DNA of 64,000 nucleotides from Bacteroidales bacterium (GCA_017649945.1 JAGCFU010000025.1:1-64000); one strand, 5' to 3'; shown: positions 8,587 through 18,007, counted from the first letter of the stretch. A program made the numbers and translations. Notes: generated by a model not told the origin, from the letters alone.

Positions 8587-9483
8587 ATGGCAAATCTCAA
8601 GGAAGTAAGGACACGAATCAACTCGGTAAACTCGACGATGCAGATCACTTCGGCGATGAAGATGGTGTCGGCATCAAAGCTCCGCAAGTCGCAGACAGCG
8701 ATTCTGGCGTTGCGTCCGTATGCTTCCAAGCTTCAGGAGATAATGTCGCGTCTCTCATCGTCGTTGCAAGCATCCGCTGAAGGCGTATATGCCAAGGTTC
8801 ACAAGGAAAATCCGGAAGACGAGAAGATTCTTTTGATTCCTGTAGCATCCAACAAAGGACTATGCGGAGTGTTCAACGTCAACGTGCTGCGTGAGACGCT
8901 CAACGTGTTGAAAAACGATTACAGTGCCCAATACGAGAAAGGAAACGTCGACATCCTATGCATCAGCAAGAAGATTGAAGAAACGCTGCGGTTCAGGAAA
9001 TATCGCGTGTCGGGCAACGAGAACGAACTCCTCGACAAACTTTCGTATGAAAACGCGTTACCGTTTGCAGAAAGGCTGATGGCCGACTTTGCAGAAGAGA
9101 AATATGACCGTATCATCTTCATTTACAATCAGTTCAAGAATGCAGGCACGCAGATTTTAGTGAAGGAGCAGTTCCTACCAATAGTCGGCGCGGAACTCGC
9201 TAAAGACGACGAGAAACCAGTCGATGAAATAGAATACATCTTCCAACCATCGAAAGAAGAGATTCTAAATTCATTGATACCCAACTCATTAAAGTTACAA
9301 TTATACAAGATTTTGCTCGACAGTTTCACTTCGGAACACGGTGCGCGCATGGTATCGATGACTAAGGCCACCGACAACGCCGCCGAGCTGTTGAAAGATC
9401 TTAACCTGTCGTACAACAAAGCGCGTCAGGGTGCCATCACGAACGAAATCATCGAGATTGTCGGCGGCGCTAACGCGTTATAA
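8587..9483 (+). CDS. atpG: F1Fo ATP synthase subunit gamma
   Basis: Central rotor shaft of F1, 298 aa. It has the N-terminal coiled-coil motif (EVRTRINSVNSTMQITSAMKMVSASKLRK), the Rossmann-like middle with SNKGLCGVFN, and the C-terminal motif ITNEIIEIVGGANAL. It is the last atp gene of the run, and the LicD-family gene follows after only 8 bp. Confidence 0.97.
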   Translation: MANLKEVRTRINSVNSTMQITSAMKMVSASKLRKSQTAILALRPYASKLQEIMSRLSSSLQASAEGVYAKVHKENPEDEKILLIPVASNKGLCGVFNVNVLRETLNVLKNDYSAQYEKGNVDILCISKKIEETLRFRKYRVSGNENELLDKLSYENALPFAERLMADFAEEKYDRIIFIYNQFKNAGTQILVKEQFLPIVGAELAKDDEKPVDEIEYIFQPSKEEILNSLIPNSLKLQLYKILLDSFTSEHGARMVSMTKATDNAAELLKDLNLSYNKARQGAITNEIIEIVGGANAL

Positions 9484-9491
9484 AAACTTGA

Positions 9492-10316
9492 ATGATGATT
9501 AACAACGAGGAATTGAGACAAAAATACTCTCCCGAAGGGTCGGCTTTGCGAAATTTGCAAAACAAAATGTTGAAAGAGGTCTTGTTCCTTGACAAGATAT
9601 GCAGAGAGAACAACTTGACATATTTTCTGACCGGCGGCAGTGCTTTGGGAGCGATTAGACACCACGGTTTTATACCCTGGGATGATGACATGGATATCGC
9701 GCTGCTCAAAAAAGATTATCGCAAACTTTTGAAAATTCTTAGAAATATAGATTCAGAAAAGTATGTGCTTCATGACAGACTTTCCGATTTCAATTATATC
9801 AACGATTTTCCAAAGTTTAGAGAAAAAAAAGGCAATTTGTTAGGATCATTTCCGAAACGCGGTAAGTTATACAAGTATAAAGGGGTTGGAGTTGACATCT
9901 TTTGTGTTGATAAAAACAGTTTTATACGTTCTTTTATCTGCGCGAAGTTAAGAGTTGCCCTCCTTCATTACACTTATCTCATTAAAAATGATTGGTTGAG
10001 GAAAGTCGTAACGAAGTTTCAGTGGGTGGTTTTTCACTGTCTGACTCCTTTGACATGGCCTTTGAATGCGTTCAGGAAAAAAGGAGAAATACATTATGGC
10101 CTGGGACAAGGTCCGGCAAAGCACTACATGTGGGAATCGGAGGTGTTTCCGGTAGTTGACATGGATTTCGAATCACTGCAGTTATCCATACCGAACAACG
10201 TAGACGCTTTTCTGACCAACATTTACGGCGATTGGAGAACTGTGCCTGACGAAAAAGAGATTGCCAAAACAATACATAATTTTGAACTCATTGCTAAAAA
10301 CAGTAATCATGAATAA
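9492..10316 (+). CDS. LicD-family phosphotransferase
   Basis: A 274-aa member of the LicD family, which transfers phosphocholine or other phospho-alcohols from nucleotide-activated donors to cell-surface glycans. The family signature TGGSALGAIRHHGFIPWDDD is complete at about residues 47-66, including the Asp cluster expected to bind metal. It starts 8 bp after atpG and overlaps the next gene by 8 bp. The neighbours (cytidylyltransferase, CDP-glycerol transferase family) point to a CDP-activated polyol or related donor. The exact transferred group cannot be read from the sequence. Confidence 0.88.
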   Translation: MMINNEELRQKYSPEGSALRNLQNKMLKEVLFLDKICRENNLTYFLTGGSALGAIRHHGFIPWDDDMDIALLKKDYRKLLKILRNIDSEKYVLHDRLSDFNYINDFPKFREKKGNLLGSFPKRGKLYKYKGVGVDIFCVDKNSFIRSFICAKLRVALLHYTYLIKNDWLRKVVTKFQWVVFHCLTPLTWPLNAFRKKGEIHYGLGQGPAKHYMWESEVFPVVDMDFESLQLSIPNNVDAFLTNIYGDWRTVPDEKEIAKTIHNFELIAKNSNHE

Positions 10317-10788
10317 TATGAGCCAAATTAGTGAGAAAAACACAAAAGACCAGTTGGTTATCGGTTACACCACGGGAGTGTATGACCTGTTTCATATCGG
10401 TCACTTGAACCTATTGAAAAATGCCAAGGGTATGTGCGACAAACTTGTTGTTGGTGTGACTGTGGACGAGCTTGTCGCCTATAAGGGCAAGCAGGCAATG
10501 ATTCCTTTCGAGGATAGGATTGAGATCGTGAGATCATGTAAATACGTAGATGCCGCAGTGCCTCAATATGACATGGATAAACTCACGGCTTGTAAGAAAT
10601 TGGGCGCGAAATTCCTGTTTGTAGGTGATGATTGGTATGGAACCGAAAAATGGATTAAATACGAGGAAGAGTTCGCCAAAGAAGGCATAAAAATCGTTTA
10701 TTTCCCATACACAAAGGGAATTTCATCCACAAAGATCAATGCTGCATTGGATGCTGTTCGCAAGCATGATTTGCACGATGTGAAATAA
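10309..10788 (+). CDS. Glycerol-3-phosphate cytidylyltransferase-like nucleotidyltransferase
   Basis: TagD-type nucleotidyltransferase of 159 aa that would join CTP to a small phospho-alcohol such as glycerol 3-phosphate. It has the nucleotide-binding HIGH motif (H29-H32), GYTTGVYDLFH, and the C-terminal GISSTKI motif corresponding to the TagD RTxGISTT element. The ATG at 10309 overlaps the licD-like stop; the ATG at 10318 is an alternative start. It lies between a LicD transferase and a CDP-glycerol transferase family protein, so CDP-glycerol is the most likely product, but substrate specificity is inferred. Confidence 0.85.
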   Translation: MNNMSQISEKNTKDQLVIGYTTGVYDLFHIGHLNLLKNAKGMCDKLVVGVTVDELVAYKGKQAMIPFEDRIEIVRSCKYVDAAVPQYDMDKLTACKKLGAKFLFVGDDWYGTEKWIKYEEEFAKEGIKIVYFPYTKGISSTKINAALDAVRKHDLHDVK

Positions 10789-10796
10789 TATTGCAT

Positions 10797-11852
10797 ATGA
10801 TTGACAAGGAATATTGTTTGAGTTCATACATGGCGTACCGATACACCTATAAAGACGGTGTTGACTATGCCGAAGGAATGTGCCATAAAAACTTTGAACC
10901 GATTCCTGACGACAAAAAAACCGCTGTGAAATCGGCCCGTGAGATTGATGAAAAAATACAGCGTGATTTTGACAGGCTTCATGGGAAGTATAAAAAAATC
11001 GGCATTCTCCTTTCGGGAGGCATGGACAGTGCCGTGCTGGCTTCTTATATGAAGCCGGGCAGCTACGCCTATACATTCGTATCAAAACAGTCAGAGGTTT
11101 TTGACTCTGATATAAAGAGGTCAAAAGAGTATTCCGAAAAGTATGGCCTCAACCAAAAACTTATCGACATTTCTTTTGACGATTATAAAGCATTCACACC
11201 CATCGTTACAAAACACAAATGCGGTCCTGTTCATTCTATCGAGCCGCAAATATACAAGGCAGCCAAACAAGCGCAAGCAGACGGCGTGGAACTTATGATT
11301 ATCGGAGACGGAGCAGACTATGTTTTTGGTGGCATGGATCAGTTGCTTGGCAAAGATTGGAAATATGATGAGTTTGTGAATCGCTATATATCCTTGGATC
11401 CGGAATTGGTCCTTACACATCCCAAATACGTCTACGAACCATTTGAGAAATACCGTATCGGGAAAGATGACATAGACTTTCAGGGATTCATGGATGATTT
11501 GTGTACAAATGAGAGTTATAGCTCATACATGAACGCGTTTAATGCGTCAGGACTGCCTTACTTCGACCCTTACGAAGACTTGGTAATGGCCGAACCGAAA
11601 GACCTTCAACGAATCAGAAACGGTGAATCCAAATATCTCATCAGAGATTTATACAAAATGAAATATCCTGAGCGTGAGGTTCCTAAAAAGATTCCGATGC
11701 CACGCCCTGTCGATATGATTTTCAAAGACTGGACAGGACCTACACGGAGCGAGTTCCGTAAGGATATTCCAATGAACAAGTTGTCGGGTAACCAAAAATG
11801 GCAACTTTGGTGCGCAGAGTTATTTTTGAATTTGACTTTTGGCAATGATTGA
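10797..11852 (+). CDS. Asparagine-synthase-like ATP-pyrophosphatase without glutaminase domain
   Basis: A 351-aa protein related to the C-terminal synthetase domain of asparagine synthase B. The PP-loop SGGMDS lies at residues 73-78, with the further family motif IGDGADYVFGG. The N-terminal glutaminase domain with its catalytic Cys2 is absent, so ammonia must come from elsewhere or the reaction is a different adenylation-amidation. The start is the ATG at 10797; a TTG two codons earlier is the alternative. It lies inside the surface-decoration cluster, 8 bp after the cytidylyltransferase. It may amidate a sugar or polyol acid in the glycan; this is inference from position. Confidence 0.75.
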   Translation: MIDKEYCLSSYMAYRYTYKDGVDYAEGMCHKNFEPIPDDKKTAVKSAREIDEKIQRDFDRLHGKYKKIGILLSGGMDSAVLASYMKPGSYAYTFVSKQSEVFDSDIKRSKEYSEKYGLNQKLIDISFDDYKAFTPIVTKHKCGPVHSIEPQIYKAAKQAQADGVELMIIGDGADYVFGGMDQLLGKDWKYDEFVNRYISLDPELVLTHPKYVYEPFEKYRIGKDDIDFQGFMDDLCTNESYSSYMNAFNASGLPYFDPYEDLVMAEPKDLQRIRNGESKYLIRDLYKMKYPEREVPKKIPMPRPVDMIFKDWTGPTRSEFRKDIPMNKLSGNQKWQLWCAELFLNLTFGND

Positions 11853-11857
11853 AAAGG

Positions 11858-13063
11858 ATGAAATTCATTGCTTATCTAATATGCTATTGTATTTATCCTT
11901 TCTCCTTTCTGTTTCCAAGAAATAGAAAGAAATGGGCTTTTGGAAGTTTCCGCGGCGCCTTTAACGACAATGCAAAATATCTGTTTGTCCACGCTTCCGA
12001 GCATTTGCCTGAGATCAAGTGCGCCTGGCTAAGCATCAGCAAAGCTACAGTAAAGGACATCAAGGCAAACGGCCTGGTGGCGTATTATATTCTTTCCCCA
12101 AAAGGAATTTGGCATGCTTTAACCTCAAAATATTGGTTTTTCAACGCTTATTCTTCCGATATCATGTTTTGCTTATCGGGAAATGCGAAATTGGTTAACC
12201 TATGGCACGGCTTACCTATGAAGCGCATTGAATTTGAAATCACCTCGGGTCCTTTGGCTGACAGATACAAGAAAAAAACTCTAAAAGAACGATATTTTCA
12301 TCCGGAATCGTTCCATCGGCCTGATTTCGTGGTGTCGTCAACGCCATTTTTCTCCGATATTTTTTCCCGTTCTTTCCGTATTCCAGAACAACATTGCCTT
12401 GAACTGGGTTATCCACGTAACGAGATTCTGCTGTTCTCTGAACAAGAACGAACAGATTACATCAACAAGTATGAGCCGGTTTTGACTAAAACATTGGTTG
12501 ACGATATAGTGAAAGGCACTTACAAGCACGTTTTCATCTATATGCCAACATGGCGCGATTCACAACGGGATGTTTTCGTTCAGAGCTTCGACTTGAACAG
12601 GTTGGACGGCATACTGAAAACGAACAACTCGCTGTTGCTGCTTAAGCCTCATGCCAACACCTGTGTCGACACATCTGACATTAAAAATTATCAGAATATC
12701 ATATTTTTAGACTCCGGAACAGATGTCTACCCGATACTGCCTTATACCGACGTGTTAATCACCGACTATTCATCCATTCTGTATGATTATATCCTTATGG
12801 AAAATCATGATGTCATATTGTATTTATATGATTATGATGATTATTTGAAGGACAGGGAATTATTCTATCCGTTTGACGAAAACGTTGTCGGGAAAAGAGC
12901 CATGAACTTCGACGAACTGTGCCAGTGCATCGGACAAGGCGATTTTAAAATTGACGAAGCGCAGCGCAAAATGATTGTGGAAAAATTCTGGGGAGAAACG
13001 ATAAAACATTCTCCGTGTGAAAAAATTGCCTCATGTTTTTTGTCAACAGCTGCGAGTAAGTAG
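11858..13063 (+). CDS. CDP-glycerol glycerophosphotransferase family protein (TagB/TagF-like)
   Basis: A 401-aa transferase of the teichoic-acid type. The C-terminal half holds the family motifs: LKPHANT, the DSGTDVYPILPYTDVLITDY segment and SILYDYIL. The N-terminal part has NLWHGLPMKRIEFE. Members move polyol phosphate from CDP-glycerol or related donors onto a membrane-linked acceptor. The ATG at 11858 follows a purine-rich AAAAGG; a TTG at 11849 overlaps the previous stop. The last 21 bp overlap, tail to tail, with the minus-strand glycosyltransferase. It completes the LicD-TagD-AsnB-like-TagF cluster. Confidence 0.85.
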   Translation: MKFIAYLICYCIYPFSFLFPRNRKKWAFGSFRGAFNDNAKYLFVHASEHLPEIKCAWLSISKATVKDIKANGLVAYYILSPKGIWHALTSKYWFFNAYSSDIMFCLSGNAKLVNLWHGLPMKRIEFEITSGPLADRYKKKTLKERYFHPESFHRPDFVVSSTPFFSDIFSRSFRIPEQHCLELGYPRNEILLFSEQERTDYINKYEPVLTKTLVDDIVKGTYKHVFIYMPTWRDSQRDVFVQSFDLNRLDGILKTNNSLLLLKPHANTCVDTSDIKNYQNIIFLDSGTDVYPILPYTDVLITDYSSILYDYILMENHDVILYLYDYDDYLKDRELFYPFDENVVGKRAMNFDELCQCIGQGDFKIDEAQRKMIVEKFWGETIKHSPCEKIASCFLSTAASK

Positions 13064-13951
13064 TCCTTTCGTTACCATTTTTCTGAATACAACCAACATA
13101 TTCCCTTTCTTGAACTGTCCTTTCAAGGCAAAGCCAAGCCATAACACTAGCGTCCCGCCCCATTTTACAAGCTCCATGAAAAGACGTTTCATGTAACTCC
13201 AACGTGAGATGTCAAGAGTGCGTATACGCTCGCTCATGCCGATGCCTTCACCCATCTTGCAAATGAATTCTTTGGTAGTTCTTGAAGGTGGGATGATATG
13301 CTGAACCTCAACGTCAGGAAAATAATATATTTTGCCGCCTTGATTCCTGATGCGGTTAAAGATATCCTTTTCCTCTCCACCCATCAAGTTTTTCCTGCTC
13401 CTGCCAAGCTTGGTGTTGAAGTCGCCGACAGCCTCAAGACAAGACCTTCTAATACCCATATTGGCACCGATAGGATATTTCCCTTTCTTGAACAGTTTGA
13501 CACGATTGCCCAAATCAATGGCAGAGATCCAAGATTTATTCCATTTTGCCAACCATTCAGGTGTGACACCTGATTCAAACAAAGGTGTTATCTTTCCCCC
13601 GAAAGCATCGGCGTCGGGATAGTCTTCCAGATTCCTGACAAGGTTTACGAGATAATCTTTTTGCACAAAAGAGTCGTCATCCAAAAACAGCAGTATTTCG
13701 CCACGGCTTTCCTTGATACCTCTGTTTCTCGCAAACGAAAGGCCTTGGGCTGTCTCTAAAAAATAACGGAACTTCACCTCAGGATAATCGGATTGGAACC
13801 TGATGCATTCCTTCTCGGTATCGTCAGTGGAGTTGTTGTTGACCAATATTATCTCATAGGAATCAGCAGAAAACCCATTGGTAGCAATGCATTGCAGCGC
13901 ACCATACAAGTATTTGTCGCGGTTATATGTACAAACAATTATAGAAATCAT
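13043..13951 (-). CDS. Family 2 glycosyltransferase
   Basis: GT-A fold inverting glycosyltransferase of 302 aa. The N-terminus ISIIVCTYNRDKYL is typical, with VNNNSTDDT and the metal-binding DDD at residues 91-93 (LFLDDDSF). The C-terminal third continues with GGEEKDIFNRIR, the usual acceptor-side ED-type motif, and a hydrophobic segment near the end. The start at 13951 overlaps the yfhO-like stop by 4 bp (ATGA). It is the last gene of a three-gene minus-strand operon. The sugar and acceptor are unknown. Confidence 0.88.
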   Translation of the reverse strand: MISIIVCTYNRDKYLYGALQCIATNGFSADSYEIILVNNNSTDDTEKECIRFQSDYPEVKFRYFLETAQGLSFARNRGIKESRGEILLFLDDDSFVQKDYLVNLVRNLEDYPDADAFGGKITPLFESGVTPEWLAKWNKSWISAIDLGNRVKLFKKGKYPIGANMGIRRSCLEAVGDFNTKLGRSRKNLMGGEEKDIFNRIRNQGGKIYYFPDVEVQHIIPPSRTTKEFICKMGEGIGMSERIRTLDISRWSYMKRLFMELVKWGGTLVLWLGFALKGQFKKGNMLVVFRKMVTKGLLTRSC

Positions 13952-16386
13952 GACACCTTTTTTCGTAAAGGATAGACAACTACACCTATTCCGAACATTA
14001 TGACGATGAACGAACTGAAGAATGCGAGGGTCTTCCCTATTCTCCATATCTTCGGTTCATAGCGCATCACTATCTCGTGCTGACCTGCCGGAATGACTGC
14101 CGAGCGCAAAATGTAATCGGCGCGGAACAACGGACGTTCAACACCGTCAATCCACATAGTCCAACCTTTCTTGGTCCATATTTCGGAGAAAACGACAATT
14201 TCATCTTTTGAAGAATCGAAGCTGTATTTAAGCTCATTTGGCTTATAGTCAACAAGTGTGATTGTGCCTTCCGCAGGTGAGGCTTTGAAATCTCCAACAA
14301 CATCCTTAAACTCATTGTTTACTATCGCCACGTTGCTCACGTCGGTGTCGGCGATGGCGTCGATTTCCTCATTCGGTGTCGCCACCCACTTTATTTCAGA
14401 AGCAATCCAAGCATTTCCGAAAGCCTCATAATTCTTTGAAGCCACTTTCGTATTGTCTTTCGGATAGATTATATACTTGGTATTCAACATGTTAAGAACT
14501 TTCCAATAGTTCAAATCACGTTTGCTCAGATATTGGTCGATTACATCCTGATAACGACGCAACTTCGCACCATGGTAGCCGCCCACCGACTTGTGGAAAT
14601 ACGAGGTGCTCGCGTCGTTGAAAGTGCTCACCGTGAGGTTAATAACACGATAATCAAGATCTTTATCCTGCAGAATCTGCCTGTCGACATCGCTCAAAGT
14701 GAACGGCTTTTCGGTTTTGCGTTTATCAATGAAATTACTGTTGTTAAGATAGCGTTTGTCGATGGTGTACATGTCAAAAACGACCAACAACGCCAATATC
14801 GGGAACATGTATTTCTTGTTCAGTTTCCCACTGACGCCCAACAAGATAACAATTCCTGCAATGCAAATATACAAGAAACTGCGTATCGCATCGTGGCGGA
14901 AAATTGATACACGCGTAATCTCAAGCTGTTCGGCGAAGGTGGCATAAAGCGCTCCATCCTGACCGGCCTGCAGCTGTTTGAACTGCATGGCTTCAGCTTT
15001 ACTCAAGAAGTTGAAAAACGTCTGCGGCATAGCATAAAACAGCAGGCAAAGTCCTCCTGTGATTCCCAATGAGATATACAGATATTTCTTGTTTTGCTTA
15101 AGCGCACCAGGGTTTTTGATGAGTTCTGCCAAGGCAAGGAATGCCAGCAACGGCATGCATACCTCGGCAATCACCAAGGTCATCGAGACGGCGCGGAATT
15201 TGTTGTAGCCAGGGATGTAATCAAGGAAGAAATCGGTAAATCCCATGAAATTCTTGCCCCAGCTGAGCAATATCGAGAGCACTGTGGCAGCGAGAAGCAC
15301 CCATTTGTAGCTGCCTTTCACGATAAAAAGTCCCAAAACGAATAGCAAACATGTTATCGCACCAACATAAACCGGCCCGCTGGTACCTGGTTGGTCACCC
15401 CAATAGGCATTCTGCTGCGCTATGGTGGAACGGAAGCGCGCATCGCATTTGTCTAAAGCGGAATTATCGTTGCCGATATATCCTGACGCACCGCCTTTTG
15501 CATTCGGAATCATCAAGCTCCAAGTCTCCCCAATACCGTAGCTCCACTGCGTGACGTAGTCTCTGTCAAGACCTGTGGTTTGATTTTCGACATTTTTCGT
15601 TAAGACAGGCTTGCCACGCATCGTCTCTTTTCCGAACTCATAGTTGGCGTACAGCGTAGTGAAGCACGTCATCACAGCAAAGACAGCCGCCACAAGCAGA
15701 CATGCCGAAGCTTTAAAGAAACTGTCAAGTTTTTTGGCTCTTATGCTGATGATAAACTCCGCAATTATATAAATGACTACGATAAAAACGAGGTAATATG
15801 TTATTTGCAGATGGTTAGCCTTCAGTTCCAACGCCAAGGCAAAGGCTGTTAAAGCGCTGCCCCACAGATATTTCCCTTTATATGCAAGGATGATGCCGGC
15901 AAGAACCGGTGCCATATAAGCCATTGCGATTGCTTTGGTGTTGTGTCCTGCCCCTATCACGATGAAAAGGTATGAAGTGAAACCGTAGGCGATGGCACCT
16001 ATGGCACTGGCTCCGATGCCGACACCCAACACCAACAAGAGAATGAAGAAACCCAACATGGCAATGAACACGCTGCCCAAAGGACTCGGCAAACCCAACG
16101 ACAGAACCTGATGCACATAGTAGAAAAGATTTGTCTTTACCGGTACGGAAATGTTCCAAGCCGGCATTCCGCCGAACATTGAGTTGGTCCAAAGGCTCTG
16201 CTCGCCAGTTTGCTCTCTGAAATCGACGATTTCCTTAGTCATTCCCTTATACATCTCAATATCATGCTGCTTGATTCGTTTACCCTGCATGATAGGAGAA
16301 AAATAAACCAGCGTAATCACTGCGAATGCAACTATGCAAAACGCAATCCAAATGACCTTTTTGTTATCTGCAATGATTTTATTCAT
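13948..16386 (-). CDS. YfhO-family polytopic membrane protein
   Basis: An 812-aa integral membrane protein of the YfhO family, whose Firmicutes members act in lipoteichoic-acid glycosylation and are GT-C-like. Numerous hydrophobic helices span residues 12-540 and a ~200-residue extracytoplasmic beta-rich domain follows before a last helix (IGKTLAFFSSFIVIMFGIGVVVYPL). The N-terminal loop with QHDIEMYKGMTKEI and WTNSMFGGMPAW matches the family pattern. It overlaps the GT2 gene by 4 bp and starts 1 bp after the stop of the beta-helix gene. An undecaprenyl-sugar donor transferase role is plausible but inferred. Confidence 0.85.
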   Translation of the reverse strand: MNKIIADNKKVIWIAFCIVAFAVITLVYFSPIMQGKRIKQHDIEMYKGMTKEIVDFREQTGEQSLWTNSMFGGMPAWNISVPVKTNLFYYVHQVLSLGLPSPLGSVFIAMLGFFILLLVLGVGIGASAIGAIAYGFTSYLFIVIGAGHNTKAIAMAYMAPVLAGIILAYKGKYLWGSALTAFALALELKANHLQITYYLVFIVVIYIIAEFIISIRAKKLDSFFKASACLLVAAVFAVMTCFTTLYANYEFGKETMRGKPVLTKNVENQTTGLDRDYVTQWSYGIGETWSLMIPNAKGGASGYIGNDNSALDKCDARFRSTIAQQNAYWGDQPGTSGPVYVGAITCLLFVLGLFIVKGSYKWVLLAATVLSILLSWGKNFMGFTDFFLDYIPGYNKFRAVSMTLVIAEVCMPLLAFLALAELIKNPGALKQNKKYLYISLGITGGLCLLFYAMPQTFFNFLSKAEAMQFKQLQAGQDGALYATFAEQLEITRVSIFRHDAIRSFLYICIAGIVILLGVSGKLNKKYMFPILALLVVFDMYTIDKRYLNNSNFIDKRKTEKPFTLSDVDRQILQDKDLDYRVINLTVSTFNDASTSYFHKSVGGYHGAKLRRYQDVIDQYLSKRDLNYWKVLNMLNTKYIIYPKDNTKVASKNYEAFGNAWIASEIKWVATPNEEIDAIADTDVSNVAIVNNEFKDVVGDFKASPAEGTITLVDYKPNELKYSFDSSKDEIVVFSEIWTKKGWTMWIDGVERPLFRADYILRSAVIPAGQHEIVMRYEPKIWRIGKTLAFFSSFIVIMFGIGVVVYPLRKKVS

Positions 16387-16387
16387 T

Positions 16388-17983
16388 TTAGTATATTATC
16401 TTAACACATTGATTGTCAATAATCAACAAATACATTTTATTACTTTTCCCAATATTCTTCATCATCCCGTCAAGCGAGATACGATTCTCACCGGCATCAA
16501 ACCTACCGCAATCTTCACGATATATTTCTTTGCCGTCAAGCGAGACGAGCCTCAAAACGACATCGCTGCTTTTCGTTAAATTTATAACACAGAATGCATT
16601 GTCGTTCAACGGGTTAGGATAGACAGACATGGTGTTTTCATCGACGGCAACATCGTTCACACCGGTATTTCCGTATTCATAGCAACCCATATCGATGCGG
16701 CCTCCGACAACTCTCATTCCGCCAGCCAAATCGGTGTCAGGAATGAAAAGTCCTGTGAGGTCAGCAAGGCCTGTATTGATGCACGGACTATTTGCAAGCA
16801 GTTGATAATCATGATTTTGCTCATCAGCAAACAACGGATCCACATCCAACATATCATTATAATTTTCCGGAAGAATATGATTATAAGAGTTAATTGAATC
16901 GAGACCGTATTGAACCACACCGTTGTTAAATATTGGAGAGCAATCATCGCCCCAGAGCCAAATCTGCGAGCCCATATAATAATCAACAGTGTCCCTGTCA
17001 TCTTTATTGGTATAGTAAAGAGCATGATTTCCCCAGAAGATGCAGTTGTTTAGAGTCGGCTCGGCATTGAAGGCCATCTGCATTCCGGCACCGCCGCCGC
17101 CACCGCAATAATTATTGACAATAGTGAGGTTGTTAAGTTCAGGGTCAGATGTTGCCATCGCGAGACCGCCACCGTAATGCATCACAGAGTTATTGTAGGC
17201 CAACATATTAGCAACCTTCACGGTATAATTCTTGCATCGCTGAATGCCCAAACCGCCGGCATTTACGGCATAATTATTGTAAAATACCGCATTTCTCAAC
17301 TCCAAGTTGCAACTGTCGACATTCATGCCGCCGCCGTATGCAGAAGGGCCGTTGTTATCATGAAAAACCATGTCGTGCATGTCGATATCGCATTTCAGGA
17401 ATTGGAAACCGATGCCCCATGTGTATGAGCCTTCAGAACCAAATCCGAAATTATCATAAACCTCGCAGTCATGAATATTCAGAGCCGAATTCTCAGCATA
17501 AACCGCGCCGCCTCTCCTGCGTGTCGTGTTATGATAGAAACGGCAATGGGAAAACTCCAAATAATGTACCATATTAATCCTTATCCCTCCTCCGTCAACA
17601 TCGATTGGGGTCTTTCCATACGAAACATCACAATAACTCATTTTAACATCATCAGACTTTTGGAACTCGATGCCTTTCCAGCCACCGAGTTCAGGATGTT
17701 CGTAATCAGAATAGCCGGTAGTGTCGGCCACGGTGAACGAAATCCGAGCATCTTCCTCGCCAAGAGCATATAAAGTGCCCAAAACAGTTATACCAAAATA
17801 ACCGTCGGCAATAACCGTTGTTCCTGCATCAATAGTCAAAGTCTGGTCTTTAGGTACAATCACATCTTCAGTGATATGAATCTCACTTCTCCACGTACCA
17901 CTTTGATTACCAGACACTTGTCGTACCTGCGCATTCATAGCGAAAGTGCAGCAAACTAATAATAAAAACAATATTTTCCTCAT
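16388..17983 (-). CDS. Parallel beta-helix protein with type IX sorting C-terminal domain
   Basis: Secreted protein of 531 aa. The signal peptide (KILFLLLVCCTFAMNA) is followed by a right-handed beta-helix with repeated short turns such as GGGIRINM, GGAVYAENS, GGGMNVDS, AGGLGIQR and GGGLAMAT. It ends in a type A T9SS sorting domain (SVYPNPLNDNAFCVIN) that would send it across the outer membrane. Such right-handed helices often bind or cleave polysaccharide, but I see no catalytic signature. It is the first gene of the operon with the YfhO protein and GT2. Confidence 0.85.
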   Translation of the reverse strand: MRKILFLLLVCCTFAMNAQVRQVSGNQSGTWRSEIHITEDVIVPKDQTLTIDAGTTVIADGYFGITVLGTLYALGEEDARISFTVADTTGYSDYEHPELGGWKGIEFQKSDDVKMSYCDVSYGKTPIDVDGGGIRINMVHYLEFSHCRFYHNTTRRRGGAVYAENSALNIHDCEVYDNFGFGSEGSYTWGIGFQFLKCDIDMHDMVFHDNNGPSAYGGGMNVDSCNLELRNAVFYNNYAVNAGGLGIQRCKNYTVKVANMLAYNNSVMHYGGGLAMATSDPELNNLTIVNNYCGGGGGAGMQMAFNAEPTLNNCIFWGNHALYYTNKDDRDTVDYYMGSQIWLWGDDCSPIFNNGVVQYGLDSINSYNHILPENYNDMLDVDPLFADEQNHDYQLLANSPCINTGLADLTGLFIPDTDLAGGMRVVGGRIDMGCYEYGNTGVNDVAVDENTMSVYPNPLNDNAFCVINLTKSSDVVLRLVSLDGKEIYREDCGRFDAGENRISLDGMMKNIGKSNKMYLLIIDNQCVKIIY

Positions 17984-18007
17984 AACTTGTTATTTTTAAT
18001 TGAGTGT

